From: an uncultured Chlorobiaceae bacterium
GTDB lineage: Bacteria; Bacteroidota; Chlorobiia; Chlorobiales; Chlorobiaceae
Direction: 5' to 3'
Length of the DNA: 50,226 bases
Assembly (NCBI GenBank): GCA_903895195.1
Contig: CAITSZ010000048.1
Location: forward strand, 1-50,226
Below are positions 16,907-27,722 of this stretch, one piece after another. The stretch's first letter is position 1. The number at the start of each line of letters is the position of its first letter. The position numbers and the translations under genes were made by a program. A model generated the notes under the pieces. That model was not told where the DNA came from, ran no database searches, and worked only from the letters and a program-made list of their open reading frames with translations.

Positions 16907-17626
16907 TTAGATAACTCGAGCCTCAAGGTTTACAAGTTCCCGGCGACTTTGATCTCCACTTTCCGGTATTGAAAGCATGGCTTTCAGGGTATCTCCGGAT
17001 GAAACTTTACCGACGCCGGCAGGCGTTCCTGTAAATATAAGGTCGCCGCGGCGTAATCCGTGAAGATACGACAAATAATGAATAAGCATGGCCGGGCTAT
17101 GGAGCATTTCCGTCAAAACACCCTGTTGAACCCTTACTCCGTTCAGCTCGAGTGATATTTCGAGATCATCGGGATAGAGTGGATCATTGAAAGAAATAAT
17201 ATCGGAAATCAAGGCGCTTTTTCTGAACCCTTTGCTTTTCAGCCATGGGTTTCCTGCTTTTTTCGCAGCGAGCTGAACGTCGCGGAGTGTCATGTCGAGC
17301 CCGGCTCCAAAGCCTCCAATGTATTGTGGTGCATCTTCAATCGAGCAGCCGTCGGTTGATCTTCCTACAAGCAGAACAATTTCAGCCTCATAGTGCATGT
17401 CACAGGAAAGGGGAGAGCCATGGAAGCTGGGAAAGGCAATCACTCCTTCAGTTTCAAGGGCTGTAGGGGGTTTCATGAAAATGATCGGCTCAACGGCAGG
17501 CTCCAGGAGTGCTTTTGAGCTCGATCCTTCAAGCAGCTGCATTTCCCGTGCATGTTCCGGATAGTTTTTCCCAACACAATAAATGGCACCAGGTGTAATA
17601 GTTCTGCGATCAAGAAGGGTTTCCAT
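16907..17626 (-). CDS. Fumarylacetoacetate hydrolase-family protein
   Basis: 239 residues, the size of short FAH-family enzymes such as YcgM/FAHD1. The pattern is complete: GAIYCVGKNYPEHAREM, PIIFMKPPTALE, HYEAEIVLLVGR (metal-binding Glu-x-Glu part), GFGAGLDMTLRDVQ, KGFRKSALISD and LIFTGTPAGVGKV. Such proteins act as acylpyruvate hydrolases or oxaloacetate decarboxylases/tautomerases with a Mg or Mn ion. Which activity it has cannot be decided here. It precedes pyrC on the same strand by 21 nt. Confidence 0.88.
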   Translation of the reverse strand: METLLDRRTITPGAIYCVGKNYPEHAREMQLLEGSSSKALLEPAVEPIIFMKPPTALETEGVIAFPSFHGSPLSCDMHYEAEIVLLVGRSTDGCSIEDAPQYIGGFGAGLDMTLRDVQLAAKKAGNPWLKSKGFRKSALISDIISFNDPLYPDDLEISLELNGVRVQQGVLTEMLHSPAMLIHYLSYLHGLRRGDLIFTGTPAGVGKVSSGDTLKAMLSIPESGDQSRRELVNLEARVI

Positions 17627-17734
17627 GTTGTATTTTATTATTATTAGTCATAATGTGGGTAGAGGGTAATGTAAGTCAATCTGTTCACTATTGTTTGAGG
17701 GAAAATCTACTGGTGTGATGAGTCAGGGGGAGTC

Positions 17735-18331
17735 ATGGTGCGGGATGCAGGTGTTGCTGATACAAAAAAAGCTCTCAGGTCGAGGATGCTTGCCTTGAGG
17801 CGTTCGATTCCTGAACATTTGCGCATAGAAATGAGCACGGCTGTTGCTTGCCATGTAGTCGGTCTGCCGGAAATTATTGATGCTCACCATATTCATCTCT
17901 ACCTTGCCATTCTCTCATCAGGTGAAGTGAATACTGCTCCCGTTATTGATCGGCTTTCAACTATGGGTAAAGAGCTGGCTGTTCCGGTTGTCAGGGATGG
18001 AACTCTCGTTTCGGCGGCTTTTCAGAAAGGGGATCCGGTATTGCCCGCTCAATTCGGCCAGCCGGAACCTGTTCTTCTCTCTCTGGTCGATGAATCGCTG
18101 ATTGATGTAGTGCTCATACCTCTTCTCGCTTTTGACCTGAAAGGCTATCGTCTCGGGTATGGTAAAGGATTATATGACTCTTTTTTGCGGCCTCTCTCCC
18201 GCACGGGCAAAAGGGTAAGGCGTATCGGTCTTGCATTCAGTTCCCAGATGGTTGATCGAGTCCCTGCCGACGAGTGGGATGAAGGCCTTGACGCAGTTGT
18301 TCATGAAGACGGAATCATTCGGTTTACCTGA
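17735..18331 (+). CDS. 5-formyltetrahydrofolate cyclo-ligase
   Basis: 198 residues. The family landmarks are KKALRSRMLALRRSIP at the N-terminus, HIHLYLAILSSGEVNTAPVI in the middle and the ATP/folate-binding DVVLIPLLAFDLKGYRLGYGKGLYDSFL. The last motif, with GYGKGLYD, is diagnostic. It converts 5-formyl-THF to 5,10-methenyl-THF using ATP in the cytoplasm. It lies 16 nt before the polyphosphate kinase gene. Confidence 0.92.
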   Translation: MVRDAGVADTKKALRSRMLALRRSIPEHLRIEMSTAVACHVVGLPEIIDAHHIHLYLAILSSGEVNTAPVIDRLSTMGKELAVPVVRDGTLVSAAFQKGDPVLPAQFGQPEPVLLSLVDESLIDVVLIPLLAFDLKGYRLGYGKGLYDSFLRPLSRTGKRVRRIGLAFSSQMVDRVPADEWDEGLDAVVHEDGIIRFT

Positions 18332-18347
18332 ATATTTGTAATCGCAT

Positions 18348-20483
18348 ATGCTCACATTGATAAAACAAAAAGGGGAAGTACCGGTGCCGGCACCGGATAT
18401 AAATCTTTTCGATACTTCCCTGTATGTCAACAGGGAGTTGAGCTGGATTGATTTCAACCAGAGGGTGCTTCAGGAAGCGCTGAGCCCTGATGCCCACCCG
18501 CTTCTGGAACGGGTGAAATTTATCTCGATTTTCAGTTCGAACCTCGATGAATACTTTATGATCCGGGTCGCGGGAATCGAGGATCAGTATGAGGCAGGCC
18601 TTCAGGATAGAACCATCGACGGTCTTACTCCTGCTGAACAGCTCGAAAAAATCCGCACAATAGTTCTGCGGCAGCTCACCGAGCGCAACGAGTGTTTATA
18701 TCACGACATTCTCCCCGCCTTGAAAAAAGAGGGCATTGAGATTATTACGGTAGCCGAACTTTCAGCCACGAAGCAGCGGGCACTGAGTCATTTTTTCCGC
18801 AAAGAAATCTATCCGGTGCTTACTCCGCTCGCTTTCGATACGGGGCACCCCTTTCCCTTCATGTCGAACCTCTCATTGAACCTCGCCATTGAACTCGAAG
18901 ATGAAGAGAGCGGCTCGCTCAAGTTTGCCCGTGTGAAGGTTCCGAGCATTCTTCCCCGGCTTCTGAGACTCAATGATATCAAGGGTTTCAATGATGATGA
19001 CGGTATCATCCGCTTTATCTGGCTTGAAGACCTGATTGAAAACAATTTGTCGCACCTCTTTCCGAAGATGACGATTATCAAGTCTCATCTCTTCAGATTG
19101 ATTCGCGATGCTGATATTGAGATTGAGGAAGATGAAGCAGGCGACCTTTTAAAGACCATTGAGAAGGGGCTGCGGTCACGCCGTTACGGCAAAGTTGTCC
19201 GGCTCGACATTACGCCCGCAATGCCTCAGTCGGTGAGAAAGCTGCTCATGAAAAATCTTGAAGTGGCCAAAAGAAACGTTTATGAAATTGATGGTGCGCT
19301 CGGCCTGAGCTGCCTTATTGATCTTTTGAAAATAGAACGTCCGACCCTGAAAGATGAGCCATTTGTGCCGAAAAACCTGATTGAAGAGCAGTTCGGTGGC
19401 AATATTTTCGGCGCTATGCGGGCTTCTGACCAGCTGCTCTACCATCCCTACGACTCGTTTCAGCCGGTTGTTGATTTTATAAACCAGGCAGCAGCTGACC
19501 CTGATGTGCTCTCCATTAAGCAGACACTCTACAGGGTCGGAAGCAATTCACCGATTGTACAGGCTTTGATGAATGCTGCTGAAGACGGCAAGCAGGTTGC
19601 CGTTCTGGTGGAGCTCAAGGCCCGGTTTGACGAAGAGAACAATATTGTCTGGGCACGTGCTCTCGAGGATGTCGGGGTGCATGTTGCCTACGGCCTGCCA
19701 GGCCTTAAAACCCATGCAAAGCTCACACTGGTTGTTCGTCGGGAACAAAAAAAACTGAAACGCTATCTGCATCTCGGTACCGGCAATTACAATCCCGCAA
19801 CCGGTAAAATCTATACCGACTACAGTCTCTTCACACTCAACGAAGAGCTTGCAAACGAAGTCGCTGAACTCTTCAACGCCCTGACCGGCTATTCAAAACA
19901 TACCGGCTATAAAAAGCTCCTTGTTTCGCCAATCAACACCCGAAAACGGCTTATCGAGATGATTGAGCGTGAAGTCGAGTGGTGCAAAAAAGAGGGCAAG
20001 GGAAGAATAGTGATGAAAATGAACGCCCTCGTCGATGCCACGACCATTAGGGCACTCTACAGGGCCTCATGCCAGGGAGTCCGCATTGATCTTATCATTC
20101 GCGGCATCTGCTGTCTTAAGCCGGGAATTCCGGGAATAAGCGATAATATCAGGGTTATCAGCATCATTGGCCGTTTTCTTGAACACAGCCGAGCATACTA
20201 CTTTCATAATGGCGGCAAGGAGGAGCTCTATCTCGGCAGCGCTGATATCATGCCGAGAAACCTCGATGACCGGGTCGAAACCCTTTTTCCAGTATTTAAC
20301 AAATCGCTGATACAGGTTGTCAAATCAGATCTTGATCTTATTTTGAGCGACAATGTCAAGGCCTGGGAGATGAACCCTGATGGCTCATACGAAAAGATTA
20401 ACAGTGTCGAACCGAAACTGAACAGTCAGGCGCTTTTTTTAGCCCGTTCACTCTCTAAAAGGAATTCTGTAAATTCTAAGTAA
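18348..20483 (+). CDS. ppk: Polyphosphate kinase 1
   Basis: 711 residues, full-length PPK1. The N-terminal domain opens with [19 protein letters not shown], followed by [19 protein letters not shown]. The two PLD-like catalytic halves carry His456 in [14 protein letters not shown] (the phosphorylated His of PPK1 enzymes) and His613 in [36 protein letters not shown] and [12 protein letters not shown] are further signatures. It makes inorganic polyphosphate from ATP reversibly. It is part of a tight plus-strand run with the cyclo-ligase upstream and rpiB 8 nt downstream. Confidence 0.96.
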   Translation: MLTLIKQKGEVPVPAPDINLFDTSLYVNRELSWIDFNQRVLQEALSPDAHPLLERVKFISIFSSNLDEYFMIRVAGIEDQYEAGLQDRTIDGLTPAEQLEKIRTIVLRQLTERNECLYHDILPALKKEGIEIITVAELSATKQRALSHFFRKEIYPVLTPLAFDTGHPFPFMSNLSLNLAIELEDEESGSLKFARVKVPSILPRLLRLNDIKGFNDDDGIIRFIWLEDLIENNLSHLFPKMTIIKSHLFRLIRDADIEIEEDEAGDLLKTIEKGLRSRRYGKVVRLDITPAMPQSVRKLLMKNLEVAKRNVYEIDGALGLSCLIDLLKIERPTLKDEPFVPKNLIEEQFGGNIFGAMRASDQLLYHPYDSFQPVVDFINQAAADPDVLSIKQTLYRVGSNSPIVQALMNAAEDGKQVAVLVELKARFDEENNIVWARALEDVGVHVAYGLPGLKTHAKLTLVVRREQKKLKRYLHLGTGNYNPATGKIYTDYSLFTLNEELANEVAELFNALTGYSKHTGYKKLLVSPINTRKRLIEMIEREVEWCKKEGKGRIVMKMNALVDATTIRALYRASCQGVRIDLIIRGICCLKPGIPGISDNIRVISIIGRFLEHSRAYYFHNGGKEELYLGSADIMPRNLDDRVETLFPVFNKSLIQVVKSDLDLILSDNVKAWEMNPDGSYEKINSVEPKLNSQALFLARSLSKRNSVNSK

Positions 20484-20491
20484 ACATAACT

Positions 20492-20926
20492 ATGAAAATT
20501 GCTGTTGGTAGCGATCATGCAGGGGTTGAATTAAAGAAAACCGTTATTGCCTGGCTTCTGCGTCATGGCCATGAAAGTAACGATATGGGGCCCTATAATG
20601 AAGAGTCGGTGGATTATCCCGATTATGCCCGTAAAGTTGCCCTGGCGGTTGCTGAAGGCCTCTACGATCAGGGAATTCTGCTCTGCGGAACCGGTATCGG
20701 GGTTTCGATTTCAGCAAACAAGGTTAAAGGCATTCGTGCAGCTCTATGCTGCAATCCGGAATTTGCAACACTTGCCCGACAGCATAATAATGCCAATATT
20801 ATCTGTTTATCTGCCCGCTTCAGCGATAAAGAGGCCATAGAAAAAAGTCTTGACAATTGGTTTTCCACTGATTTTGAGGGCGGCAGGCATGAACGCAGAG
20901 TGAATAAAATCGAACCATGTTGCTGA
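20492..20926 (+). CDS. rpiB: Ribose-5-phosphate isomerase B
   Basis: 144 residues. The motifs GSDHAGVELKK (phosphate and ring-opening His region), GPYNEESVDYPDYA, the catalytic Cys in LLCGTGIGVSISANKVKGIRAAL and the HNNANIICLSAR stretch are those of RpiB. It interconverts ribose 5-phosphate and ribulose 5-phosphate, feeding nucleotide synthesis and the pentose phosphate part of carbon metabolism. It starts 8 nt after ppk and its last 10 nt overlap the CBS-protein gene. Confidence 0.95.
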   Translation: MKIAVGSDHAGVELKKTVIAWLLRHGHESNDMGPYNEESVDYPDYARKVALAVAEGLYDQGILLCGTGIGVSISANKVKGIRAALCCNPEFATLARQHNNANIICLSARFSDKEAIEKSLDNWFSTDFEGGRHERRVNKIEPCC

Positions 20927-21606
20927 ATGAATACATAGAGAGCTTTCTTGTTGCAGAGTATCCGTTTTTTACGGATGATGCTGAAGTTGCAACTGTGATT
21001 GCCTCTATGAGAGAGCAATCTCTTGAGTGCGTCCCTGTGGTGCATGAGGGGAAATTCATGGCAATGCTGACCCTGCTCGACCTTTTGCCGGTTCTGCTGT
21101 CCAGAAAAAAGGTCACTTCGCTGCTGAGGGATATAAAGCTTGAGCACTCTGCAACTATCGGATGCAATGAGCATCTCTTTGATGTGGTTTCAAAAATAGG
21201 TTCTTTTCGTGGTACTCTCATACCGGTATCGGATGAGGAGGGTTTCTATCTTGGTGTGATGAAAAAAGAGACGGTCCTTGAAAAAATAGCCACGGTGTTT
21301 CATCTCGGTGATGCTGGAATGACCCTTGAGCTTGATATACCCTCTTTTGAGCTGAAACTCTCCGAGGTTATCGCCACACTTGAAAAAAACGATGCGACCG
21401 TTTTGAGCTTCGGCTTGTATCGTGCGAATGCTGAAGGTGACGGAATGGTTCTCTCCTTCAGGGTTCAGACCCATGACCTCTTTCGGCTTGTTAAAAATCT
21501 TGAAAAATACGGCTATTCGATTCGCTATTCTTCTGCTTTCTTTACAGAGAGAGATGATGAACTCAGAGAGAAGGCTCTTGAGTTTATTCATTTTATGGAT
21601 ATGTAG
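20917..21606 (+). CDS. CBS-domain protein
   Basis: 229 residues. A pair of CBS motifs occupies about residues 1-125 (EVATVIASMREQSLECVPVVHEGKFMAML, then LFDVVSKIGSFRGTLIPVSDEEGFYLGVM). The rest (residues about 130-229) is an alpha/beta part resembling an ACT-like domain (PSFELKLSEVIATLEKNDATVLSF, then VRVQTHDL-type strands), which I infer and cannot confirm. CBS pairs bind adenine nucleotides and act as energy sensors. Its ATG overlaps rpiB by 10 nt, so the two are translated in sequence. Confidence 0.8.
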   Translation: MLLNEYIESFLVAEYPFFTDDAEVATVIASMREQSLECVPVVHEGKFMAMLTLLDLLPVLLSRKKVTSLLRDIKLEHSATIGCNEHLFDVVSKIGSFRGTLIPVSDEEGFYLGVMKKETVLEKIATVFHLGDAGMTLELDIPSFELKLSEVIATLEKNDATVLSFGLYRANAEGDGMVLSFRVQTHDLFRLVKNLEKYGYSIRYSSAFFTERDDELREKALEFIHFMDM

Positions 21607-21658
21607 AAAGACGAACGCCAGCCAGGGATCAGTAACATTTCCATAACGTTGAAATCCA

Positions 21659-22885
21659 ATGTCAATAGAGAACTTTACCGCGCTTGCCGGTCGGATCCGG
21701 CAGTGTGCAGCAGAGATTTATCCTGAAGTTACAGCCCTGCGAAGGGATATTCATCTTCACCCTGAACTCTCCAATGAAGAGGTAAGGACTACGGCGCTGA
21801 TTACGGAGTATCTCCTCGGTCTCGGTATATCGCCTGAACCCGCTTTCCTTGAGACTGGTGTTGTGGCTCTCCTCAAGGGCGGTCGTTCTTCATCAGGGGG
21901 CCATTGTATTGCCCTGAGGGCGGATATAGATGCTCTGCCGCTTAATGAGGAGAACTTGCACGATTTCTGCTCGCTTGAAGCTGGAAAAATGCATGCATGC
22001 GGTCATGACATGCATACAGCAATGCTTCTCGGCGCTGCAAAAATCCTTGCAGGAATGAAAGATGAACTTCAGGGTGATGTGCTTCTTATTTTTCAGCCCG
22101 GCGAAGAAAAAACCCCAGGAGGCGCAAAGCCCTTGCTTGAGGCAGGACTTTTCAAACGCTTCAATCCTTCGGTCATTCTCGGGCAGCACTGTTTCCCCAA
22201 TGTTGCAACAGGAAAAGTTGCCTTGTGCAAAGGGAGCTTTATGGCGGCTACCGATGAGTTGTACTTTACCATAACAGGGCAGGGGGGCCATGCCTCCGCT
22301 CCCCATAAAGCGGCTGATCCGGTGCTTGCTGCGGCGCATATCATCACTGCTGCCCAGCATCTTGTCAGCAGGGTTGTTCCGCCTCATGAACCTGCGGTCG
22401 TCTCCATAGCCTCCATTCATGGCGGTAACGCTCCCAACGTCATTCCGCGGCAGGTCACCATGTCGGGCACGATGAGAACCATGAATGAGGAGCTTCGCGC
22501 CCTGCTTCAGCAGCGGCTGCGCCAGACGGTCACGCATGTTGCTGAAGGGCTTGGCGTTCAGGGGGAAGTTGAAATCAGAAAAGGGTACCCCGTGCTCTAT
22601 AACGATCCGGCAGTGACCGAACAGGCCTCAATAGTGTGCAGCGAGTACCTGGGCAGCGACAACGTGCTTCAAAGTGAGCCGATCATGACGGCTGAGGATT
22701 TTGCATACTTTCTTCAGGAGCGTCCCGGTACCTTCTGGCAGATCGGCACCGGCACGCCCTTGACCGACAAAAGCAATACCCTGCACTCTCCAACCTTCAA
22801 TCCTGAGGAACGCGCTCTTGAAACCGGCAGTGGACTGCTTGCTTATGCAGCACTCAGGTTTCTTCGCATGTTTCAGCAAGTATAA
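21659..22885 (+). CDS. M20-family metal-dependent amidohydrolase (N-acyl-amino acid/IAA-amide hydrolase type)
   Basis: 408 residues of the M20D subgroup. Metal-binding and catalytic motifs are present: LRADIDALPLNEEN, KMHACGHDMHTAMLLGAA (His and Asp ligands), LIFQPGEEKTPGGAKPLLEA (catalytic Glu), GQHCFP, GGHASAPHKAADPV from the dimerisation domain, NVIPRQVTMSGTMRT and MTAEDFAYFLQERPG. It should cleave acyl or amino groups from N-acylated amino acids or diaminopimelate derivatives in the cytoplasm. The stop is immediately followed by a strong terminator. Confidence 0.93.
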   Translation: MSIENFTALAGRIRQCAAEIYPEVTALRRDIHLHPELSNEEVRTTALITEYLLGLGISPEPAFLETGVVALLKGGRSSSGGHCIALRADIDALPLNEENLHDFCSLEAGKMHACGHDMHTAMLLGAAKILAGMKDELQGDVLLIFQPGEEKTPGGAKPLLEAGLFKRFNPSVILGQHCFPNVATGKVALCKGSFMAATDELYFTITGQGGHASAPHKAADPVLAAAHIITAAQHLVSRVVPPHEPAVVSIASIHGGNAPNVIPRQVTMSGTMRTMNEELRALLQQRLRQTVTHVAEGLGVQGEVEIRKGYPVLYNDPAVTEQASIVCSEYLGSDNVLQSEPIMTAEDFAYFLQERPGTFWQIGTGTPLTDKSNTLHSPTFNPEERALETGSGLLAYAALRFLRMFQQV

Positions 22886-22915
22886 AAAAAAAGGCGCCGG
22901 GTGGCGCCTTTTTTT
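22884..22915. terminator. Bidirectional rho-independent terminator
   Basis: A run of A (22884-22892), the GC stem GGCGCC (22893-22898), loop GGGT, stem GGCGCC (22903-22908) and seven T (22909-22915). It sits between convergent genes (M20 peptidase and aldolase) and has the A and T tracts to work in both directions. Confidence 0.9.
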
Positions 22916-22947
22916 AACCTGAAAGATTTTATCTCTTTACCCCTGAA

Positions 22948-23922
22948 TTATGCTTTTCCGTTGGAACCAAGCACGTTGTTGATTTTGTGGGCATAGAGTT
23001 TCTTGAGAGCATCGCGGGCAGGTCCCAGATATTTTCTTGGATCAAACTCTTCCGGCTTTTCATCAAACACTTTACGGATAGCGGCAGTCATGGCAAGACG
23101 ACCATCTGAGTCAATGTTGATTTTGCAGACAGCTGACTTGGCTGCAAGGCGCAGCTGATCTTCGCTGATACCGATTGCATCTTTCAGCTTTCCGCCGTGT
23201 TCATTGATAACTTTTATCAGCTCCTGCGGAACCGATGAGGCACCATGCAGAACGATAGGGAAGCCGGGGATACGCTTTTCGATATCATGAAGGATGTCGA
23301 GGCGGATTTTAGGATCTTCGCCCGGTTTGAATTTGAATGCGCCGTGTGACGTGCCGATCGAAATGGCAAGACTGTCCACGCCGGTTTTAGCAACAAAGTC
23401 TTCAACCTCTTCCGGCTGGGTATAGGTGTGGTGTGCGGCAGAAACATCATCTTCAATACCGGCAAGCACTCCAAGTTCACCCTCAACGGTGACATCAAAC
23501 TGATGGGCATAAGCCACAACTTTTTTGGTCAATTCGATGTTCTCTTCATATGACAGATGTGAACCGTCAATCATTACTGACGAAAATCCAGAGTCGACGC
23601 AGTCTTTGCAGAGTTCAAAGCTGTCGCCGTGGTCGAGATGGAGAACTATCGGTATAGGAGTTCCGAGTTCCGCTGCATAAGCTACAGCGCCCTGGGCAAG
23701 ATAGCGAAGAAGGGTTTCGTTCGCATAGCTTCTGGCCCCTTTGGATACCTGAAGAATGACAGGCGATTTGGTTTCGACACAAGCAAGTATAATGGCCTGC
23801 ATCTGTTCCAGATTGTTGAAGTTATATGCTGGAATCGCATAACCGCCTGTGACTGCCTTTTGAAATAGTTCCCTGCTGTTACACAGGCCTAATTCTTTGT
23901 AACTGATATTTTTCTTTTCCAT
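22948..23922 (-). CDS. fba: Class II fructose-bisphosphate aldolase
   Basis: 324 residues. Zinc ligands are in VLHLDHGDSFELC, HTYTQPEEVEDFV (preceded by the Glu in VEGELGVLAG) and PIVLHGASSVP; the substrate phosphate and Na-binding part is GVDSLAISIGTSHGAF. The KGARSYA motif and C-terminal RKYLGPARDALKKLY are those of class IIB enzymes. It acts in glycolysis and gluconeogenesis, which in an autotroph means building hexoses from fixed carbon. The gene ends facing the terminator at 22884-22915. Confidence 0.95.
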   Translation of the reverse strand: MEKKNISYKELGLCNSRELFQKAVTGGYAIPAYNFNNLEQMQAIILACVETKSPVILQVSKGARSYANETLLRYLAQGAVAYAAELGTPIPIVLHLDHGDSFELCKDCVDSGFSSVMIDGSHLSYEENIELTKKVVAYAHQFDVTVEGELGVLAGIEDDVSAAHHTYTQPEEVEDFVAKTGVDSLAISIGTSHGAFKFKPGEDPKIRLDILHDIEKRIPGFPIVLHGASSVPQELIKVINEHGGKLKDAIGISEDQLRLAAKSAVCKINIDSDGRLAMTAAIRKVFDEKPEEFDPRKYLGPARDALKKLYAHKINNVLGSNGKA

Positions 23923-24035
23923 TGAAAAGCTCTCCGTTTATTATTATAATGTGCCGTAATTTCTACTGAAGAAACCATTTCGTATCGATTTACTTCTCGT
24001 TCCTAAATATAGGTATAAATTTTCTCCCATTCAAA

Positions 24036-24053
24036 AACAGCTTGGGAGCTGTT
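24036..24053 (+). promoter_or_regulatory. Perfect hairpin in the 5' leader of the ctp gene
   Basis: AACAGCT-TGGG-AGCTGTT forms a perfect 7-bp stem with a 4-nt loop, ending 28 nt before the ATG of the processing protease. No T run follows, so it is not an ordinary terminator; it might affect mRNA stability or translation. Confidence 0.35.
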
Positions 24054-24081
24054 GCCGAACCTTTGACCATCATTCACTGAA

Positions 24082-26151
24082 ATGTTTAGAAAAAGTCTGC
24101 TTCTCACCGTTGTTCTCCTGGGAAGTACTGAGTATGTGTTTGCCGTAAATGCCGTTAAACCTCTTGCCCCTGAACCGGTTGTGATTTTCAGGCCGACCGA
24201 GACGGAGGAAGAAGCCGGCAAATATATAACTCAAAACCTTTTAGTTAATCATTTTAGAAAGGTATCTGTCAATGACTCCCTCTCTCAGCAGATATTCAAC
24301 CGCTACATCGATAATCTTGACGGCACAAAAAGCTATTTCGTGGCAAGCGAAGTCGAAAGCCTCAGGAAAATTTTCGGAGCCAGGATTTACAGGGAATTTC
24401 TTGCTGGAAAATCAAATTCCGGTTTCGGCATCTATAACTTTTTTCTAAAAAGAGCGAAAGAGAAGATGCGGTTTATGAGGGCCGCTGCCGACACCATTCA
24501 TTTCAATTTCTCGGTACCTGAAACCATAGACCTTGACCGTAAAAGTGATCCATGGCCTGCAGACCGCCGCCAGCTTTATGATCTCTGGAAAAAAGAGCTG
24601 AAATATCAGTGGCTCAATCTTAAATATTCGGCTGAAAGCACCACCACGGTTCGCGGAGCCCTGGAAAAAACCTTTACAAACCGTATCAACCTCCTTAACC
24701 GCCAGAAACCTGAAGATGCTTTTCAGGCATACATGACGGCCGTGACAACATCTTTTGATCCCCATACGAGCTATTTTTCTCCCGACGAGTTCGAGAACTT
24801 TCAGATTGATATGAGCCGTACCCTTGAGGGAATAGGCGCCAAGCTGCAGACAGAAAGCGAGTATACCGTCATCAATGAAGTTATTCCGGGAGGCCCTGTT
24901 TTTAAAACCAATCTTCTGAAAAAAGGGGATAAAATTATTGGTGTGGGTCAGGGCGCGACGGGTGAGATCGTTGATGTTCTCGGATGGAGAATCAATGATG
25001 TAGTTAAACTCATCAGGGGAAAGAAAGGCACTCTTGTGCGCCTGAACATCCTTCCTGCAAGTCAGGCTGGTCGCGGGCCGGCAAAAACAGTGCAACTCGT
25101 GCGCGACAAGGTTGATCTTGAAGAGCAGGCTGCAAAAAAAAGCATCATTCAGGAGGGAGGCAAAAAAATCGGAGTTATTACCCTGCCGTCGTTTTACCTT
25201 GATTTTGAGGCCCAGCAAAAGAATGCCACCAATTATAACAGCACCAGCCGTGATGTGGCCAGGATTCTGAATGAACTCAATGCCGAACATGTTGACGGTG
25301 TAGTGATTGATCTTCGTGATAATGGCGGCGGTTCGCTTGAAGAGGCTGTAAACGTTTCGGGGCTGTTTATTGCAACAGGGCCTATAGTTCAGGTCAGTAA
25401 TGCGACAGGCGGCAAAATGGTGCTCAGGGATGAAGATCGTCGAATACTTTATTCCGGGCCTCTTGCAGTTCTCGTAAACCGCTACAGTGCATCAGCCTCT
25501 GAGATATTTGCTGCGGCAATCCAGGATTATGGCCGGGGTATTATTGTCGGAGAGAGAACATTTGGAAAGGGGACTGTGCAAAGCCTTGTCAAGCTGACCC
25601 GGCCGTTTTCTTTTTTTGGAAAGAAGCCTGAGCTTGGCGAGTTAAAGCTCACTATTGCAAAGTTCTACAGGATTTCCGGAGGCAGTACACAGCATAAAGG
25701 AGTCGTGCCAGATATTTCCATGCCCTCCTTGATTGATACCACCACTATTGGAGAAGACACCTATACCAGCAGTCTTCCATGGAGCACTATTTCAAAGGCC
25801 TTTTACCGCCCTACTGCGGAGGTCAATCAGGAAGAGATCGGCATGCTGAAGAAAAAGTTTCAGGAACGCTCTTTGAAAAGTCATCAATACCAGGCTTACC
25901 TGCATGACTTGACTCTGCTTAACCAGATCAGGAAGAGAAAGATCACTTCACTGCAGGAAGCTCCATTCAAATCGGAAATAGAGACCATCAAACAGATCGA
26001 AAAACAGTGGGCTTTTGCTCCCGATTCAGCTAAAAGTCTGAACAAGGATATCCTCATCAACCAGTCGGCGGCGATTGTGTCTGATTTGGCCGAGCTCAAG
26101 ACAATAGAGCGTCACACCATAGTCAGGACCTCCTCACCAGTGTTGAATTAA
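24082..26151 (+). CDS. prc: C-terminal processing (tail-specific) protease, S41 family, Prc type
   Basis: 689 residues, the size of Tsp/Prc. A signal peptide ([17 protein letters not shown]) is followed by an N-terminal helical domain, a PDZ domain (about residues 235-330: [39 protein letters not shown]) and the S41 core. The catalytic Ser is in [18 protein letters not shown] and the Lys in [27 protein letters not shown] is the substrate strand. The extra C-terminal helical part is the Tsp-type domain. It degrades or trims periplasmic proteins from the C-terminus. Its TAA stop shares the palindrome TTAA with the stop of the convergent argH. Confidence 0.93.
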   Translation: MFRKSLLLTVVLLGSTEYVFAVNAVKPLAPEPVVIFRPTETEEEAGKYITQNLLVNHFRKVSVNDSLSQQIFNRYIDNLDGTKSYFVASEVESLRKIFGARIYREFLAGKSNSGFGIYNFFLKRAKEKMRFMRAAADTIHFNFSVPETIDLDRKSDPWPADRRQLYDLWKKELKYQWLNLKYSAESTTTVRGALEKTFTNRINLLNRQKPEDAFQAYMTAVTTSFDPHTSYFSPDEFENFQIDMSRTLEGIGAKLQTESEYTVINEVIPGGPVFKTNLLKKGDKIIGVGQGATGEIVDVLGWRINDVVKLIRGKKGTLVRLNILPASQAGRGPAKTVQLVRDKVDLEEQAAKKSIIQEGGKKIGVITLPSFYLDFEAQQKNATNYNSTSRDVARILNELNAEHVDGVVIDLRDNGGGSLEEAVNVSGLFIATGPIVQVSNATGGKMVLRDEDRRILYSGPLAVLVNRYSASASEIFAAAIQDYGRGIIVGERTFGKGTVQSLVKLTRPFSFFGKKPELGELKLTIAKFYRISGGSTQHKGVVPDISMPSLIDTTTIGEDTYTSSLPWSTISKAFYRPTAEVNQEEIGMLKKKFQERSLKSHQYQAYLHDLTLLNQIRKRKITSLQEAPFKSEIETIKQIEKQWAFAPDSAKSLNKDILINQSAAIVSDLAELKTIERHTIVRTSSPVLN

Positions 26152-27530
26152 AGCTGCTTTCTGGCCTCTTCGATCTGAAATGCAACCGAGTCGAATGAAC
26201 AGCTGCCGTGAGTCTTTTTGGAATTCACGCTGCTGTCCGGCTTGAGGCAGGCATAGATGTCCTCGCCGATCAGGTCGGAGAACTCCCTGAACTTTTCTAC
26301 AGGAATGTTTGGCAGGGTGACATCCGAAGCAATGCTCCATGTCACAATTTTGCCGGTAATGCGGTGGGCGTCGCGGAAGGGGAGCTGCTTGCCTACAAGA
26401 TATTCAGCGATTTCCGTTGCCAGGCTAAGATCTTCAGAGGTCAGTTTAGCAAGTCTTTCCACCCTCAGCGTTGTATGCTCCAGAAGTTTCGCAAATATTT
26501 TCACGCTCGACACGGCGGTTTCAGCGCTGTCGAAGAGCGGAGGCTTATCTTCCTGCATATCGCGGTTATAGGAGAGCGGAAGGCCTTTCATGATGGTAAG
26601 CATCGACACAAGGTTTCCGTACACCCTTCCGGTTTTACCCCTTACAAGCTCTGCAATATCAGCATTCTTTTTCTGCGGCATGATGGATGACCCTGTAGCG
26701 AATGCATCACTGATGTTCAGGTAGCCGAACTCGTATGAGCTCCAGAGTATAAGGTCCTCGGCAAACCGCGAAAGGTGCATCATGATCATGGAGCAGTCGG
26801 AGATAAATTCAATCACAATATCGCGGTCGCTTACAGCATCAATACTGTTTGAAAAAAGATCATCAAACCCAAGCAGAACCGAGGTTCTGCGGGCATTGAG
26901 CGGAAGAGTGCTGCCGGCAAATGCCGCGGCTCCAAGCGGAGATATATTGACCCGTTTCAAAAGGTCTGCGAGGCGCTGGCGGTCACGCAGAAACATGTTG
27001 AAATAGGCAAGGTAATAGTGGCCGGCAGATATAGGCTGTGCACGCTGCAGGTGAGTATAGCCGAAAATGATGGTTTCGCGGTAGGTTTCAGCCTTTTCGA
27101 CAAGCACCTTCAACAGGGTTCCAATCGCCTCCTGAAGTTCACCAATCTGACGGCGCATATAGAGGCGGGTATCGGTCGCAACCTGATCGTTACGGCTTCT
27201 GCCCGAATGGAGTTTGCCTGCCGCAGCTCCTATTTTTTCCTTAAGACGGTTTTCAATGACCGTATGAATATCCTCGTCTTCCCAGTGCGGTACAAGTGAA
27301 CCGCTGGAGAGCTCCTCCTCAATTTCACGCAGCCCCTCAACGATTTGGAGAGCCTCGTCGTTGCTCACTATACCCTCTTCTGCAAGCATTGTGACGTGGG
27401 CTATTGAACCTTGTATATCCTCGCCATAGAGTTTCTTGTCGACATGAACCGAAGAAGAATAGAAGAGCGCATCCTGATCAAAAGGCTCTGAAAAGCGGCT
27501 CTGCCAGAGCAATTCTTTTTTCTTGGTCAT
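26148..27530 (-). CDS. argH: Argininosuccinate lyase
   Basis: 460 residues from the ATG at 27530; the open frame continues to 27638, but [19 protein letters not shown] is the family start. The fumarase/aspartase signature is [20 protein letters not shown], with the catalytic Ser in its loop; other blocks are [38 protein letters not shown] and [14 protein letters not shown]. It splits argininosuccinate into arginine and fumarate, the last step of arginine synthesis. The gene is alone on its strand, and its 3' end overlaps that of prc by 3 nt. Confidence 0.95.
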   Translation of the reverse strand: MTKKKELLWQSRFSEPFDQDALFYSSSVHVDKKLYGEDIQGSIAHVTMLAEEGIVSNDEALQIVEGLREIEEELSSGSLVPHWEDEDIHTVIENRLKEKIGAAAGKLHSGRSRNDQVATDTRLYMRRQIGELQEAIGTLLKVLVEKAETYRETIIFGYTHLQRAQPISAGHYYLAYFNMFLRDRQRLADLLKRVNISPLGAAAFAGSTLPLNARRTSVLLGFDDLFSNSIDAVSDRDIVIEFISDCSMIMMHLSRFAEDLILWSSYEFGYLNISDAFATGSSIMPQKKNADIAELVRGKTGRVYGNLVSMLTIMKGLPLSYNRDMQEDKPPLFDSAETAVSSVKIFAKLLEHTTLRVERLAKLTSEDLSLATEIAEYLVGKQLPFRDAHRITGKIVTWSIASDVTLPNIPVEKFREFSDLIGEDIYACLKPDSSVNSKKTHGSCSFDSVAFQIEEARKQL

Positions 27531-27722
27531 AAGAGGTTTTGGTTGTTGAGCGTATTTGTGGAATGAAACTGCCCGCAAATTAATAAAATCAAAGCAAAAA
27601 GAGAGCTGATGATGGCGATGAAGAAGAATATTCTTCAAGATGCCAGCTCAGGAAGAGCGGGGAGTAAGGTGGTTATAGTAATGCTTAGGGAGTGGAGTCG
27701 ACATTCAGGCTGATTTGACGCC

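Noticed and set aside
24445-25290. Minus-strand open frame of 281 residues inside the protease gene
   Set aside because: Lies wholly antisense to prc, whose domains and catalytic residues are all present; the composition is Cys/His/Phe-rich with no family pattern.
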